A stretch of 64,000 nt of DNA from Bacillota bacterium (GTDB taxonomy: Bacteria > Bacillota > Dethiobacteria > Dethiobacterales > Dethiobacteraceae), in assembly GCA_018725565.1 (NCBI GenBank), contig QLUR01000009.1, positions 1-64,000 on the forward strand. The letters run 5' to 3'. Positions within the stretch are counted from its first letter, which is position 1, and the number at the start of each line of letters is the position of its first letter. The notes below the pieces were generated by a model that saw only the letters and a list, made by a program, of their open reading frames with translations, did no database searches and was not told where the DNA came from. Positions 51,657 through 63,515 of this stretch are shown here, one piece after another. Both the position numbers and the translations under genes were made by a program.

Positions 51657-51687
51657 GAGAACCGGGAGCGGGTTTTTCTTTTTTTTC
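51657..51687 (+). terminator. Terminator after the PHP gene
   Basis: A short stem AACC...GGTT around GGGAGCG is followed by a 14-base tract of T with one C (51673-51686), 20 bases past the stop. The stem is weak but the T-run is long. Confidence 0.5.
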
Positions 51688-51710
51688 CGGGTACAGCAGG
51701 AACTCTATGT

Positions 51711-51726
51711 TGGCACAAATATTGCA
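51711..51726 (+). promoter_or_regulatory. Sigma-54 (-24/-12) promoter for acetoacetyl-CoA synthetase
   Basis: TGGCAC (51711-51716), 5-bp spacer, TTGCA (51722-51726) matches the sigma-54 consensus TGGCAC-N5-TTGCW exactly. It lies 38 bp before the start codon at 51764. Transcription would need RpoN and an enhancer-binding activator, neither encoded in this window. Confidence 0.85.
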
Positions 51727-51763
51727 CTAAGTTTAGGGCAAGTATTACAGGGAGGTACTGCCT

Positions 51764-53716
<1,953 letters not shown>

Positions 53717-53818
53717 TAATTGATGCAGATTTAAATCGAATGTCATGCGATAATGCATTGCAAAATAGCGCTTACAACGGGCAGCTTTTTGCGGTGTGCA
53801 AGTTATAGGGTATGGTCA

Positions 53819-53844
53819 ACAGCCGGAGTTCCGGCTGTTTTTGT
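53819..53844 (+). terminator. Rho-independent terminator
   Basis: A perfect 9-bp stem ACAGCCGGA / TCCGGCTGT with a 2-base loop is followed by TTTTTGTT. It ends the acetoacetyl-CoA synthetase transcript and isolates dprA. Confidence 0.85.
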
Positions 53845-53939
53845 TGGCTGGAATCATTTGCAGGCGAATTGGTGCGTACTGTAGGAAAAGGAAATTTCTC
53901 TTTCAGCGAGAATGTAAATCGCTGGAGGCGAATTTTAGA

Positions 53940-55013
53940 ATGAATGATACTAAGTATTGGGTTGCTCTGAGTCTGGTGTCCGAGCTTGGGGCCAGGAGAA
54001 TCCGCCTGCTTTATGATCATTTTGGTTCAGCCAAAGCCGCCTTCGGAGCAGGAAAGTCCGACCTTTCGCGCTCCGGGCTTCCTGCACGGGCGGTTGCGGT
54101 TCTGCTTGCGGAACGGGAGAAGATAGATCCTGATATTCAGTGGACAAATCTGCTTGAGCAAGGCTATAATGTTATAACGCTGGCTGATCAGCATTATCCA
54201 GGCCTTTTACGGCAGATTTACGACCCTCCGGCGCTGCTGTTTTACCGCGGGGAACTTTCTGTTCTGGAGGCGCCTTGCGTTGCAATAGTAGGTTCCCGTA
54301 AAGCGACTGCCTACGGACGGACAGCCGCCGCCAGGCTGGCGGCGGGGCTGGCACATGCCGGCGTCGTGGTAATCAGCGGAATGGCACGCGGCATTGACAC
54401 TTGTGCTCATCAGGGTGCGCTGCACGGAGGCGGACTTACCGCCGCCGTACTTGGCTGCGGGCTTGACATCTGTTATCCGCCGGAAAATCTGCGCTTACGT
54501 GAAAAAATAGTACGGGCAGGGGTATTGCTAAGTGAATTTCCGCCCCGAACAGAGCCGAAAGCACAGCACTTTCCGCAGCGAAACAGGATCATCAGCGGAC
54601 TTTCTTTGGCAACAATAGTGGTAGAGGCAGCAGAGAAAAGCGGCGCCCTGATCACCGCTGACTGTGCTTTGGAGCAGGGGAGGGAGGTTTTTGCCGTACC
54701 GGGCAGTATTAACAGTCCCTACAGCCGTGGCTGCCACAAACTGCTGAAAGAAGGTGCGGCCATACTGGAGGAGGCGAGCGATGTTTTGCTGGAGCTGGGA
54801 TTGGCGCTGCCCGGCCCGGGAAGGGAGCCACTACAAAAATTTACGGATGAAGAGCAAAAAGTACTGGCTAATCTGGCTTTTGAGCCGGTTAACTTTGACG
54901 AACTGCTGGTAAGTTCCGGCATGACTGCATCAGCCTTGACCGCTATCCTGGTGGAGCTCGAAATGCGTCAGCAACTCCGGAAACTTCCTGGGAATTACTT
55001 CCTGCGCGTATAG
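53940..55013 (+). CDS. dprA: DNA-processing protein DprA
   Basis: DprA (357 aa) protects incoming single-stranded DNA and loads RecA in transformation. An N-terminal helical SAM-like region precedes the Rossmann core with VAIVGSRKATAYGR, VISGMARGIDTCAHQGAL, TAAVLGCGLDICYPP and FPQRNRIISGLS. A winged-helix-like C-terminus follows. The frame is open to 53796, but that part spans the terminator. ATG 53940 is therefore chosen, with GGAGG about 11 bases upstream. dprA-topA is a conserved order. Confidence 0.94.
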   Translation: MNDTKYWVALSLVSELGARRIRLLYDHFGSAKAAFGAGKSDLSRSGLPARAVAVLLAEREKIDPDIQWTNLLEQGYNVITLADQHYPGLLRQIYDPPALLFYRGELSVLEAPCVAIVGSRKATAYGRTAAARLAAGLAHAGVVVISGMARGIDTCAHQGALHGGGLTAAVLGCGLDICYPPENLRLREKIVRAGVLLSEFPPRTEPKAQHFPQRNRIISGLSLATIVVEAAEKSGALITADCALEQGREVFAVPGSINSPYSRGCHKLLKEGAAILEEASDVLLELGLALPGPGREPLQKFTDEEQKVLANLAFEPVNFDELLVSSGMTASALTAILVELEMRQQLRKLPGNYFLRV

Positions 55014-55072
55014 TCCGCATAAAATGGCATATTAAGATTAAAAATCTTTCAAAAATAAGCCGGGGGTGCCCG

Positions 55073-57259
55073 ATGTCCGATTACCTTGTAATTGTTGAAT
55101 CGCCTGCCAAGGCCAACACAATCAAAAAATATTTGGGCCGAAAATTTCGGGTTATGGCTTCCAAAGGGCATTGTATGGATTTGCCCAAAAGCCAGTTCGG
55201 TATCGACCTGCAGAATAACTTCGAGCCGAAGTATATAACCATCCGCGGGAAGGGTGCTCTTCTTAAAGAGTTAAGGGCGGCGGGAAAAGAAGCAAAAAGA
55301 ATATTCCTGGCTGCTGACCCTGATAGAGAGGGAGAAGCCATTTGCTGGCATCTGGCCAAACTGCTGGGACTTGCCGAAGACGAAGCATGCCGTGTTGAAT
55401 TTCATGAAATTACTGAGTCGGCAGTCTTGCAAGCTTTTAAAGAACCGCGCTCTCTCAGCCGTGCAATGGTGGATGCCCAGGTCTGCCGCCGGGTGCTGGA
55501 CCGGATCGTCGGCTACAAAATATCACCTTTGCTGTGGAAAAAAATAAGAAAAGGTCTTTCTGCCGGGCGGGTACAATCGGTTGCGTTGCGTTTGATTGTT
55601 GACAGAGAAAAAGAAATCGGGCACTTTCAGCCGGCAGAATACTGGACACTGACTGTCCGGCTGGATGCCGGCAACTTTGAGTTTTCCGCAAACTATTTTG
55701 GACGCAAGGGGAAAAAGCATATCCCGGCCACGAGTGAAGAAATCAACAGCCTGTTGGATAATCTGCGGGACAAAGCATTTCTTGTGACAAGTGTTAAACA
55801 AAAATCGCGTCGTCGCATGCCGGCACCGCCGTTTACCACCAGCAGCTTGCAACAGGAGGCTTCCCGCAAACTCGGTTTTACCTCTCGCCGAACGATGATG
55901 GTAGCACAACAACTTTATGAAGGCTTGCCACTGGAGGATGGCATCGTGGGAGGACTGGTTACGTATATTCGTACAGATGCCACGAGAATCGCTCAGGCGG
56001 CACAAACAGAAGCGCGCCAGTTTATTGCCAGAGAGTTCGGGAAGGACTATCTTCCAGCCAAACCTCCGGTTTATGCGGGGAAAAAATCGGCGCAGGCGGC
56101 GCACGAGGCAATCCGCCCCACAGATGTGCGGCGAACACCGGAACAGATAAAAGCGATTTTGTCACGCGACCAGTACAGATTGTACAAGCTGATCTGGGAA
56201 CGCTTTCTTGCAAGTCAGATGAGCGCAGCCGTCTATGATTTGGTCGAGGTCGACATTGCAGCAGGGGATTACCAGTTCCGTGCTGCCGGTTCACAGGTCC
56301 TCTTTGACGGATTTATAAAACTGTATACAGAGGGGCAAGATGAAGAGGAAGCAGCAGGCAAAACGCTCCGCGTAAATCAGGAAACTGATGGGTTGACTCC
56401 TGTTTTTGCCTGTTCGCTGTCAGGACTGGTTGCCGGTCAAGCGCTGACGGTGCTCGGCTTAAAACCAATGCAGCATTTTACTCAACCGCCTTCCCGTTAC
56501 AGCGAGGCGATGCTGATTAAAGCTCTGGAGGAGAAAGGAATCGGCCGGCCCAGTACCTATGCGCCTACTGTGGAAACCCTGCTGACTCGCGGCTATGTTG
56601 TACGTGAGAATAAGATTTTTTCCCCCACGGAGCTTGGCAGTATAGTACTTGAGCTTTTAATGGAGTTTTTCTCCGGCATCTTAAATGTTGATTTTACTGC
56701 TGAGATGGAGGAAAAATTAGATCATGTCGCTGCCGGTGGCCTCTCTTGGGTTGAGGTAATCAGAGAGTTTTACGAGGGCTTCACTAAGGACTTGAAAGCA
56801 GCGGAAGAACGAATGGAAAAAATAGAGCTGGTACCGGATGTCAGCGATGAGCCATGCCCAAACTGCGGAAAACTGCTTGTCCGTAAGTTGGGCCGTTTCG
56901 GTCATTTTTTGGCCTGTCCCGGGTTCCCCGGGTGCCGATTTGCCAAGCCGATCGTCAGAGAGACCGAGGCATCCTGCCCTGAGTGCGGGAAAACACTGGT
57001 AGAGAGGAGAAGCAAGCGAGGGCGTAAATTTTTCGGCTGCTCCGGCTACCCATCGTGCAAATTTACGACATGGGATGTTCCGCAAAAAGAGAAATGCCCG
57101 TCCTGCGGCTACCTGACAGTGAAAAAGGGAAATTTATGGCGTTGTGCCAGCAAAGAGTGCAGTCAGGTCTTGTACGAAAGGCAGTCTAAAAGGACGGGTC
57201 AAAGCCAACCTCTCCCGGAAAAGACGGGAACAAAGCCAGCCGGCAGGGATGCCGAATAA
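55073..57259 (+). CDS. topA: DNA topoisomerase I (type IA)
   Basis: TopA (728 aa) relaxes negative supercoils through a 5'-phosphotyrosine. The TOPRIM domain has VIVESPAKANTIKKYLG and ADPDREGEAICWH. The catalytic Tyr298 is in VTYIRTDATRI. Three C-terminal zinc-ribbon-like motifs follow (CPNCGKLLV...CPGFPGC, CPECGKTLV...CSGYPSC, CPSCGYLTV...CASKEC), then a basic tail. ATG 55073 matches the family start. The trmFO gene often found between topA and xerC is absent here. Confidence 0.97.
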   Translation: MSDYLVIVESPAKANTIKKYLGRKFRVMASKGHCMDLPKSQFGIDLQNNFEPKYITIRGKGALLKELRAAGKEAKRIFLAADPDREGEAICWHLAKLLGLAEDEACRVEFHEITESAVLQAFKEPRSLSRAMVDAQVCRRVLDRIVGYKISPLLWKKIRKGLSAGRVQSVALRLIVDREKEIGHFQPAEYWTLTVRLDAGNFEFSANYFGRKGKKHIPATSEEINSLLDNLRDKAFLVTSVKQKSRRRMPAPPFTTSSLQQEASRKLGFTSRRTMMVAQQLYEGLPLEDGIVGGLVTYIRTDATRIAQAAQTEARQFIAREFGKDYLPAKPPVYAGKKSAQAAHEAIRPTDVRRTPEQIKAILSRDQYRLYKLIWERFLASQMSAAVYDLVEVDIAAGDYQFRAAGSQVLFDGFIKLYTEGQDEEEAAGKTLRVNQETDGLTPVFACSLSGLVAGQALTVLGLKPMQHFTQPPSRYSEAMLIKALEEKGIGRPSTYAPTVETLLTRGYVVRENKIFSPTELGSIVLELLMEFFSGILNVDFTAEMEEKLDHVAAGGLSWVEVIREFYEGFTKDLKAAEERMEKIELVPDVSDEPCPNCGKLLVRKLGRFGHFLACPGFPGCRFAKPIVRETEASCPECGKTLVERRSKRGRKFFGCSGYPSCKFTTWDVPQKEKCPSCGYLTVKKGNLWRCASKECSQVLYERQSKRTGQSQPLPEKTGTKPAGRDAE

Positions 57260-57343
57260 GCCCATATTTATTTGAGAGAACCCAAAATTAACTTGCAAAG
57301 CAAATTTTGATATGTTAAGATTCTTTCAGGAAGAAGGCAGGAA

Positions 57344-58243
57344 ATGTCCGATTATTTAGGCAGTTTTACGCTCTATCTGCAGGTGGAAAGAAATGCTTCG
57401 CCGCATACGGTAAGAAATTATGCCGAAGATATCAGTAAATTTCTTGCTTTTTTGGACGAACGTAGCATTTTGTTTCCGCAAGAGCTTGATTATTTGGCTC
57501 TTAGGCATTATCTTGCCCATTTGCAGTATGCTTCCTATGAGCGCCGGACAATTGCGCGAAAACTTTCGGCCATCCGCTCCTTTTTAAGGTTTTTGGCTCG
57601 GGATGGAGTGCTTGTCTCAGCTGCAGCCGCACTTGTCGCCACCCCGCGTATGGGGAAAAAATTACCGAAGTTTCTGTATATGGAGGAAATGCTGCGTCTT
57701 TTGTCCGCCCCGGACACCACGTTGCCGGCGGGGTTACGGGATGTTGCGCTGCTGGAGTTTCTTTATGCCTCCGGGTTGCGTGTCGGTGAGCTTGTCAGCC
57801 TCTCTACCGCTTGTCTTGACTTGAATGCCGGTCAGGGTATTGTTCTCGGCAAGGGCGGCAGGGAAAGGGTCTTTTATTTTGGCAGCTTTGCGAAAGCAAG
57901 TGTCCGTGCTTATTTGGAACTGGCCAGACCTGTCCTGCTGAAGAAGGCAAAGGCTCCTGAAAAAGAGGATGCTCTTTGGCTTAATAAATACGGCTCTCGC
58001 CTGACTGACCGGGGAGTACGTCGGATTGTGGGAAAATATGTCTCGCAGACAGGCTTAGCGATGGGTATTAGCCCGCACAGCATTCGACACAGCTTTGCCA
58101 CCCACTTGTTGAACGGAGGAGCGGATCTCCGGGCTGTACAGGAGTTGCTGGGACATGTCAATGTTTCTACAACTCAGATTTATACTCATATTACCCGGGA
58201 AAAGCTAAAAAATGTTTATACTTCTGCTCATCCGCGGGCCTAA
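57344..58243 (+). CDS. xerC: Tyrosine recombinase XerC
   Basis: The 299-residue integrase resolves chromosome dimers at dif together with XerD. The N-terminal SAM-like domain starts [21 protein letters not shown]. The catalytic domain keeps the Arg of [13 protein letters not shown], a Lys in the beta-hairpin ([10 protein letters not shown]), [15 protein letters not shown], and the nucleophile Tyr in [12 protein letters not shown]. It is followed by hslV after 11 bp, as in Bacillus (codV-clpQ-clpY-codY). Confidence 0.93.
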   Translation: MSDYLGSFTLYLQVERNASPHTVRNYAEDISKFLAFLDERSILFPQELDYLALRHYLAHLQYASYERRTIARKLSAIRSFLRFLARDGVLVSAAAALVATPRMGKKLPKFLYMEEMLRLLSAPDTTLPAGLRDVALLEFLYASGLRVGELVSLSTACLDLNAGQGIVLGKGGRERVFYFGSFAKASVRAYLELARPVLLKKAKAPEKEDALWLNKYGSRLTDRGVRRIVGKYVSQTGLAMGISPHSIRHSFATHLLNGGADLRAVQELLGHVNVSTTQIYTHITREKLKNVYTSAHPRA

Positions 58244-58254
58244 AAGGAGCAGTC

Positions 58255-58785
58255 ATGTTTCATGCTACCACCATCATAGCTGTTTTAAAGGAAGGAAGAT
58301 GCGCCTTGGCTGGAGACGGCCAGGTGACTTTTGCCGGCAATACGGTTATGAAGCATCAGGCCAAAAAGGTCAGGTCGATTTATCAGGGACGGGTGCTGGC
58401 CGGTTTTGCGGGTTCGGTGGCCGATTCGCTAACTTTGTTTGAGAAGTTTGAGGAGCAGCTGGAGAAGTATCATGGCAATCTGCGGAGAGCTGCTGTAGAG
58501 CTTACCAGAGAATGGCGCACAGACAAGGTGCTGCGTCGGCTGGATGCACTGTTGCTGGTGGGAAATGTCGACGGGCTATTGATATTATCAGGCAGCGGCG
58601 AGGTGATTGAGCCAGACGACGGTATAGCAGCAATTGGTTCCGGAGGTCCGTACGCCTTGGCTGCCGGTCGGGCCCTTCTTCGCTGGACAGGTATGCCTGC
58701 AGGGGAAATAGCGCGAAAGGCGCTGCAGATCGCCGGAGAAATTTGTGTTTTTACCAACACTAACATTGTCATAGAAGAAATTTAA
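58255..58785 (+). CDS. hslV: ATP-dependent protease subunit HslV
   Basis: HslV (176 aa) is the proteasome-like peptidase core capped by HslU. It begins [10 protein letters not shown]; Thr5 should become the N-terminal nucleophile after removal of the first four residues, as in the FHATTI start of Bacillus Clp[15 protein letters not shown] and the late CVFTNTNI are family signatures. ATG 58255 follows AAAGGAG. It sits 18 bp before hslU. Confidence 0.96.
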   Translation: MFHATTIIAVLKEGRCALAGDGQVTFAGNTVMKHQAKKVRSIYQGRVLAGFAGSVADSLTLFEKFEEQLEKYHGNLRRAAVELTREWRTDKVLRRLDALLLVGNVDGLLILSGSGEVIEPDDGIAAIGSGGPYALAAGRALLRWTGMPAGEIARKALQIAGEICVFTNTNIVIEEI

Positions 58786-58803
58786 GCTTGGCGGAGGGCG
58801 TAG

Positions 58804-60210
58804 ATGTCCGGAGCAGAATTGACGCCTCAGGAAGTTGTTGCAGAACTAGATAAATATATTATCGGGCAAAGCGAGGCCAAAAAGTGCGTGGCTGTTGCCC
58901 TGCGTAACCGCCACAGGCGCAAGCACCTGCCGGAAGAACTTCGTGAAGAGGTTTATCCCAAAAATATTATCATGATCGGCCCGACCGGGGTTGGCAAGAC
59001 CGAAATCGCCCGCCGGCTGGCCAAGCTTGCCAAGGCACCATTTATTAAAGTCGAAGCTACAAAGTTTACGGAAGTTGGCTATGTGGGCCGGGATGTAGAA
59101 ACCATGATCCGCGACTTGGTGGAAACGTCTATCCGGATTGTACAAACGGAAAAAATGGCCGGTATGGAGGAAAAGGCCAGAATTTTGGCTGAGGAGCGCC
59201 TTCTTGATTTGCTAGCGCCACCGCTGCAACAAGATCGACCTGCATCTAACCCTCTAAGTTTGTTTTTCCCTGCTGTTGCACATAAGGAAGCACCTGAAGA
59301 TGAAGAAGATTTTCGCCAAAGGCAGTTTAATCAGGAAAAAATCCGGGACTTTTTGCGTGCCAGACTGCAAAGGGGTGAACTGGAAAGCGAAACAGTGGAA
59401 GTTGAGGTCGACGAGCGCCCCCGGGTTATGGAGATTTTCACCGGTTCCGGTATGGAGGAGTTGGGGATCAACTTCCAGGATGTCTTAGGGAGCATTTTCC
59501 CGAGAAAAAAGAAACTGCGCCGTTTGCAAATCAAACACGCACGCAAACTGCTGCAACAGGAGGAGGCGCAAAAACTTATTGACATGGATGAAGTTAGCGC
59601 TGAGGCTGTCCAGCGTGCTGAACAGGCAGGGATCATTTTTCTGGATGAAATTGACAAGGTCGCCAGCAAGGGTTATGTTGGCGGGCCTGATGTTTCACGG
59701 GAAGGGGTGCAGAGGGATATTCTGCCTATCGTCGAGGGTTCGACAGTGATGACCAAGTATGGTCCGGTCAGGACTGATTTTATGCTGTTTATTGCTGCCG
59801 GAGCATTTCATGTCTCAAAGCCATCTGACCTGATCCCTGAACTGCAGGGGCGCTTCCCGATCAGGGTCGAATTGCATAGCCTTAGCGAGGATGACTTCAG
59901 GCAAATTTTGACCGAGCCGGCCAATGCGCTGTTGAAACAGTATATCGCTCTCCTTTTAACCGAGGGCGTGGAGATACAGTTTAACAGTGCCGCAATTACT
60001 GAAATTGCCGCAATGGCGAGACAACTGAATGAGGAGATGGAAAATATCGGTGCCAGGCGCCTGCACACCATCCTGGAAAAAGTTTTGGAAGACCTGTCAT
60101 TTACTGCCTCGGAACTTGCCGGCCAGCGGATAACTGTCACTGCCCAGTATGTTCGGGATAGATTGCAGGCAATAGTCGGGAATAAAGACCTAAGCCGTTA
60201 TATTCTATAA
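58804..60210 (+). CDS. hslU: ATP-dependent protease ATPase subunit HslU
   Basis: HslU (468 aa) unfolds substrates and feeds them to HslV. Walker A is GPTGVGKTE (residues 59-67) and Walker B is [11 protein letters not shown]. The intermediate I domain, about 110-230, is rich in charged residues. Sensor motif [12 protein letters not shown] and the C-terminal tail inserted into HslV (ending DLSRYIL) are present. It belongs to the xerC-hslV-hslU-codY operon. Confidence 0.97.
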   Translation: MSGAELTPQEVVAELDKYIIGQSEAKKCVAVALRNRHRRKHLPEELREEVYPKNIIMIGPTGVGKTEIARRLAKLAKAPFIKVEATKFTEVGYVGRDVETMIRDLVETSIRIVQTEKMAGMEEKARILAEERLLDLLAPPLQQDRPASNPLSLFFPAVAHKEAPEDEEDFRQRQFNQEKIRDFLRARLQRGELESETVEVEVDERPRVMEIFTGSGMEELGINFQDVLGSIFPRKKKLRRLQIKHARKLLQQEEAQKLIDMDEVSAEAVQRAEQAGIIFLDEIDKVASKGYVGGPDVSREGVQRDILPIVEGSTVMTKYGPVRTDFMLFIAAGAFHVSKPSDLIPELQGRFPIRVELHSLSEDDFRQILTEPANALLKQYIALLLTEGVEIQFNSAAITEIAAMARQLNEEMENIGARRLHTILEKVLEDLSFTASELAGQRITVTAQYVRDRLQAIVGNKDLSRYIL

Positions 60211-60236
60211 ACAAGTGAGCAGAGAGGATGATTCCT

Positions 60237-61034
60237 GTGGTAATGACGCCCCTACTTGATAAAACACGCCGAATTAACAAGATTCTGCAAAAGACCGCCG
60301 GGCAGCATGTTGACTTTGAGGAAGTGGCAGATGTTTTAAGAAATGTTATTCATGCCAACATCTACATAGCGGAACGCGGCGGCAAAATACTGGGGTATGC
60401 GCTTGTCGATGAGTTTGAATGTGAATTGATGGTCAGTGAGGTTTTGAGAAACGGTACTTTCCCGGAAGAATATAATGAGATGCTGCTCGGCCATGATGAT
60501 TCACGTGTCAATTTGCGGCAAAAATGTAATGTCTGCGTATTTCTTGAGGAGTCGGCCTGCCTTTTTACCAACAAAATTACAACTATCGTTCCTATTGTCG
60601 GTGGCGCAAAAAGGCTTGGTACACTTTTGCTTGCTCGCTTCGACAAGGAGTTTGGCCCGGAAGACCTTATTCTTGCTGAATACGGAGCGACTGTTGTGGG
60701 CATGGAAATCCTGCGCTCCAAGGCTGAAAAAATTGAGGAGGAAGCTCGCAACAAGGCTATTGTCCAGTTGGCTATCGGCACTCTCTCTTACTCCGAGCTG
60801 GAGGCGGTAGAACAAATATTTGCTGAGCTGAATTCCGATGAAGGTTTGCTGGTGGCAAGCAAAATTGCTGACCAACTCGGGATAACCCGCTCGGTCATCG
60901 TCAATGCGCTGCGTAAACTTGAGAGCGCGGGAGTAATCGAATCCCGGTCGCTTGGAATGAAAGGGACATATATAAAAGTGAAGAACCCCTATCTGCTTAA
61001 CCAACTGGCCCGGCGAAAAGCAGGGCGGGGGTAA
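60237..61034 (+). CDS. codY: GTP- and branched-chain amino acid-sensing repressor CodY
   Basis: CodY (about 265 aa) represses catabolic and amino acid genes when GTP and isoleucine are plentiful. The N-terminal GAF domain starts [18 protein letters not shown], and the C-terminal winged helix is [30 protein letters not shown]. Start choice: GTG 60237 is 10 bases from AGAGAGG; ATG 60228 is too close to it, and ATG 60243 aligns best with known CodY. It ends the hslVU unit. Confidence 0.94.
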   Translation: MVMTPLLDKTRRINKILQKTAGQHVDFEEVADVLRNVIHANIYIAERGGKILGYALVDEFECELMVSEVLRNGTFPEEYNEMLLGHDDSRVNLRQKCNVCVFLEESACLFTNKITTIVPIVGGAKRLGTLLLARFDKEFGPEDLILAEYGATVVGMEILRSKAEKIEEEARNKAIVQLAIGTLSYSELEAVEQIFAELNSDEGLLVASKIADQLGITRSVIVNALRKLESAGVIESRSLGMKGTYIKVKNPYLLNQLARRKAGRG

Positions 61035-61082
61035 GAATGTTCCTGTCAGCTTTCCATACAAGGTAGTAGTTACAAAAATTGA

Positions 61083-61111
61083 TTGTCAAATATCACATTG
61101 TATGCTATAGT
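61083..61111 (+). promoter_or_regulatory. SigA-type promoter for rpsB-tsf
   Basis: TTGTCA (61083-61088), 17-bp spacer, TATAGT (61106-61111). The leader of about 100 nt contains a GCCGGC-CGGA-GCCGGT hairpin (about 61155-61170) and a 14-codon frame before rpsB. Confidence 0.7.
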
Positions 61112-61186
61112 ATGACCTGTGAAAAACGCACGTCATCTGATTCCCAAAGGTGTGCCGGCCGGAGCCGGTGCCTAGGGGAGGTGAAG

Positions 61187-61231
61187 ATGGCGGAGGAACA
61201 ACAAGCATGGGAGGTTTTTGGGTGTCAGTAG
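61187..61231 (+). CDS. Candidate 14-residue leader ORF overlapping the rpsB start
   Basis: ATG 61187 is preceded by AGGGGAGGTGAAG, a stronger ribosome site than that of rpsB itself. It encodes [14 protein letters not shown] and stops at 61231, ten bases inside rpsB in another frame. Termination there could deliver ribosomes to the rpsB GTG at 61222. It may be a translational coupling leader. Confidence 0.5.
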   Translation: MAEEQQAWEVFGCQ

Positions 61232-61971
61232 TTACTATGAAGCAGCTTTTGGAAGCTGGTGTCCACTTTGGGCATCAGACCCGTCGTTGGAACCCTAAGA
61301 TGAAGCCTTATATTTTTACGGAGCGTAACGGTATCTACATTATTGACCTGCAAAAGACGGTTAAGATGTTCGATGAGGCCTACGGCTATGTGAAAGCGCT
61401 TGCTGGCAGCGGCGGCAAAATTATGTTTGTAGGTACCAAGAAACAGGCTCAGGAGTCAATTCAGTTAGAAGCAACTCGTTGCGGCATGCCTTATGTCAGT
61501 CAGCGCTGGCTGGGAGGCATGCTTACCAACTTCAGGACTATCCGCAACCGTGTCAGTCGAATGCTTCAACTGGAAAAGATGGAAACAGAAGGCGTGTTTG
61601 ATGTCCTTCCCAAAAATGAAGTACTGGCACTGCGTCACGAGCACGAAAAATTATCTAAATTTCTGGAAGGGGTACGTTACCTGCAAAAGCTTCCTGACGC
61701 ACTGTTTATAGTTGACCCGCGCAAGGAAAAGATTGCCATCGCTGAAGCCAGAAAACTTGGGATTCCCGTTGTCGGTATTCTTGACACCAACTGTGACCCT
61801 GATGAAATAGATTATCCTATACCCGGCAATGATGATGCAATAAGAGCTGTGAAGTTGATTTCCTCCCGGCTGGCGGATGCCGTTCTGGAGGGGTTGGAAG
61901 GTCGCCAGGATCATGTGGTGATTGATGATATCCCGGTGAAGCGAGACGAAGTGCTTCTGGTAGAAGCTTGA
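61222..61971 (+). CDS. rpsB: 30S ribosomal protein S2
   Basis: S2 (249 aa) binds late to the 30S subunit near the mRNA exit and recruits S1. Signatures are [59 protein letters not shown] and [24 protein letters not shown] in parts. The frame is open from 61150, but GTG 61222 with GGGAGG 7 bases upstream gives the family N-terminus. It heads rpsB-tsf. Confidence 0.96.
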   Translation: MSVVTMKQLLEAGVHFGHQTRRWNPKMKPYIFTERNGIYIIDLQKTVKMFDEAYGYVKALAGSGGKIMFVGTKKQAQESIQLEATRCGMPYVSQRWLGGMLTNFRTIRNRVSRMLQLEKMETEGVFDVLPKNEVLALRHEHEKLSKFLEGVRYLQKLPDALFIVDPRKEKIAIAEARKLGIPVVGILDTNCDPDEIDYPIPGNDDAIRAVKLISSRLADAVLEGLEGRQDHVVIDDIPVKRDEVLLVEA

Positions 61972-62038
61972 ACCTTTAGCAGTTAATTGTTTGACAACTG
62001 CTCCCAATGTATCTGACTTTAAATTGAGGAGGGCAAAG

Positions 62039-62692
62039 ATGATTTCCGCTGCCTTGGTTAAAGAGCTCCGTGAAAAGACAGGGGCGGGAATGATGGACTG
62101 CAAAAATGCACTTGGCGAAACGGGCGGGAACCTCGAGAAGGCAATAGAATTGCTGCGCCAGAAAGGCTTGGCAGCGGCGGCCAGAAAGTCCAGCCGCATT
62201 GCGGCAGAAGGCGTTGTAGACGCTTATATTCATCTTGGCGGGCGAATTGGCGTGCTGGTTGAAGTTAACTGCGAAACAGATTTCGTAGCCCGTACCGATG
62301 AGTTCCGCTCCTTTGTTCATGATATTGCCATGCAGATTGCGGCATCAAACCCGATTTACCGCGAAAAAGCGGATGTGCCAGAGGAAGTTATCATCAAAGA
62401 AAAAGAGATATTAAAGCAGCAGGCCCTTCATGAGGGCAAGCCGGAAAAGATTATCGATAAGATCGTTTCGGGCCGGATAGAAAAGTTTTACGCTGAAAAT
62501 TGCCTGCTTGAACAGCCTTTTATCCGTGACCCTGATATTAAGGTTAATGACCTTCTGAAAGAAAAAATTGCTAAAATTGGCGAAAATATTAGTGTCCGTC
62601 GTTTTGTCCGTTATGAGATGGGCGAGGGGCTGACCAGGAAAGAATGTAACCTGGCGGCAGAAGTGGCTGAAATCACACGGCAGGAGGCATAA
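62039..62692 (+). CDS. tsf: Elongation factor Ts
   Basis: EF-Ts (217 aa) is the nucleotide exchange factor of EF-Tu. The N-terminal UBA-like domain is [36 protein letters not shown] is the EF-Tu-contacting core. The length fits the shorter clostridial form with one reduced dimerisation subdomain. ATG 62039 follows GAGGAGGG; the frame opens earlier at 61991 without family resemblance. Confidence 0.96.
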   Translation: MISAALVKELREKTGAGMMDCKNALGETGGNLEKAIELLRQKGLAAAARKSSRIAAEGVVDAYIHLGGRIGVLVEVNCETDFVARTDEFRSFVHDIAMQIAASNPIYREKADVPEEVIIKEKEILKQQALHEGKPEKIIDKIVSGRIEKFYAENCLLEQPFIRDPDIKVNDLLKEKIAKIGENISVRRFVRYEMGEGLTRKECNLAAEVAEITRQEA

Positions 62693-62711
62693 GGCAAGGT
62701 ACGTCAAAAAC

Positions 62712-62740
62712 AAAAAAGAGCACTTAGGTGTTCTTTTTTT
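62712..62740 (+). terminator. Rho-independent terminator after tsf
   Basis: AAAAAAGAGCAC, loop TTAG, GTGTTCTTTTTTT: a long A/U-supported stem with a T-run, 20 bases after the tsf stop. It separates rpsB-tsf from pyrH-frr. Confidence 0.85.
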
Positions 62741-62789
62741 ACAGGAAATTGCCAGGTTGTGTAGAATATCTGACAGGGGGTTAAGCTGC

Positions 62790-63512
62790 TTGGCGAATGC
62801 TGTTTATAAGCGAATCGTCCTCAAATTGAGCGGTGAGGCTTTGGCCGGAGACAAAGGCTTTGGTATCGACTCAGAGGTGTTGCGGGATATTGCTGCTCAG
62901 GTAAGCGAGGTTCGGCAACTGGGAGTCGAGGTTGCCATTGTGGTAGGAGGTGGCAATATCTGGCGTGGCGCCCCGGCCGGAGAGCGTGGCATGGACCGGG
63001 CTACCGCCGATTATATGGGGATGTTGGCCACTGTTTTGAATGCGCTTGCCCTGCAGGATTCCTTAGAGAGCTGCGGAGTTGATACGCGAGTACAGACAGC
63101 AATTGAAATGCGCCAAATTGCTGAGCCTTATATACGCCGGCGGGCTATCAGACACCTGGAAAAGGGCCGGGTGGTCATTTTCGCAGGCGGAACTGGCAAC
63201 CCTTATTTTTCAACGGATACAACAGCAGCATTACGTGCTGCCGAGATTGAAGCGCAGGTAATTTTACTGGCCAAGGGCAAAGTAGATGCCATCTATGATG
63301 CCGATCCGCTGATTTGCTCTGAGGCCAAAAAATTTACGGAGTTAAACTATAAGGACTTACTGACTAAGGGTCTAGGTGTCATGGATTCTACTGCCGCTTC
63401 ATTATGCATGGACAACAAACTTCCACTCATTGTCTTTGGTCTCAACAAATCCGGCAACATAAAAAAAGTTGTCCAGGGAGAAAAAATTGGCACTTATGTA
63501 AAGGGGGAATAA
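62790..63512 (+). CDS. pyrH: Uridylate kinase
   Basis: PyrH (240 aa) phosphorylates UMP to UDP and is a hexamer of the amino acid kinase fold. Signatures are [41 protein letters not shown] and a [14 protein letters not shown] segment. TTG 62790 is chosen because it lies 9 bases after AGGGGG and gives the family N-terminus; the frame is open from 62757. It overlaps no gene, and frr follows after 3 bp. Confidence 0.95.
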   Translation: MANAVYKRIVLKLSGEALAGDKGFGIDSEVLRDIAAQVSEVRQLGVEVAIVVGGGNIWRGAPAGERGMDRATADYMGMLATVLNALALQDSLESCGVDTRVQTAIEMRQIAEPYIRRRAIRHLEKGRVVIFAGGTGNPYFSTDTTAALRAAEIEAQVILLAKGKVDAIYDADPLICSEAKKFTELNYKDLLTKGLGVMDSTAASLCMDNKLPLIVFGLNKSGNIKKVVQGEKIGTYVKGE

Positions 63513-63515
63513 TGA

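Noticed and set aside
53796-53939. N-terminal extension of dprA
   Set aside because: The extension crosses a perfect terminator hairpin and lacks DprA similarity; the ATG at 53940 gives the normal protein.
57344-58243. Phage or island integrase reading of the tyrosine recombinase
   Set aside because: Its place between topA and hslVU-codY is that of housekeeping XerC, and no att-like repeats flank it.
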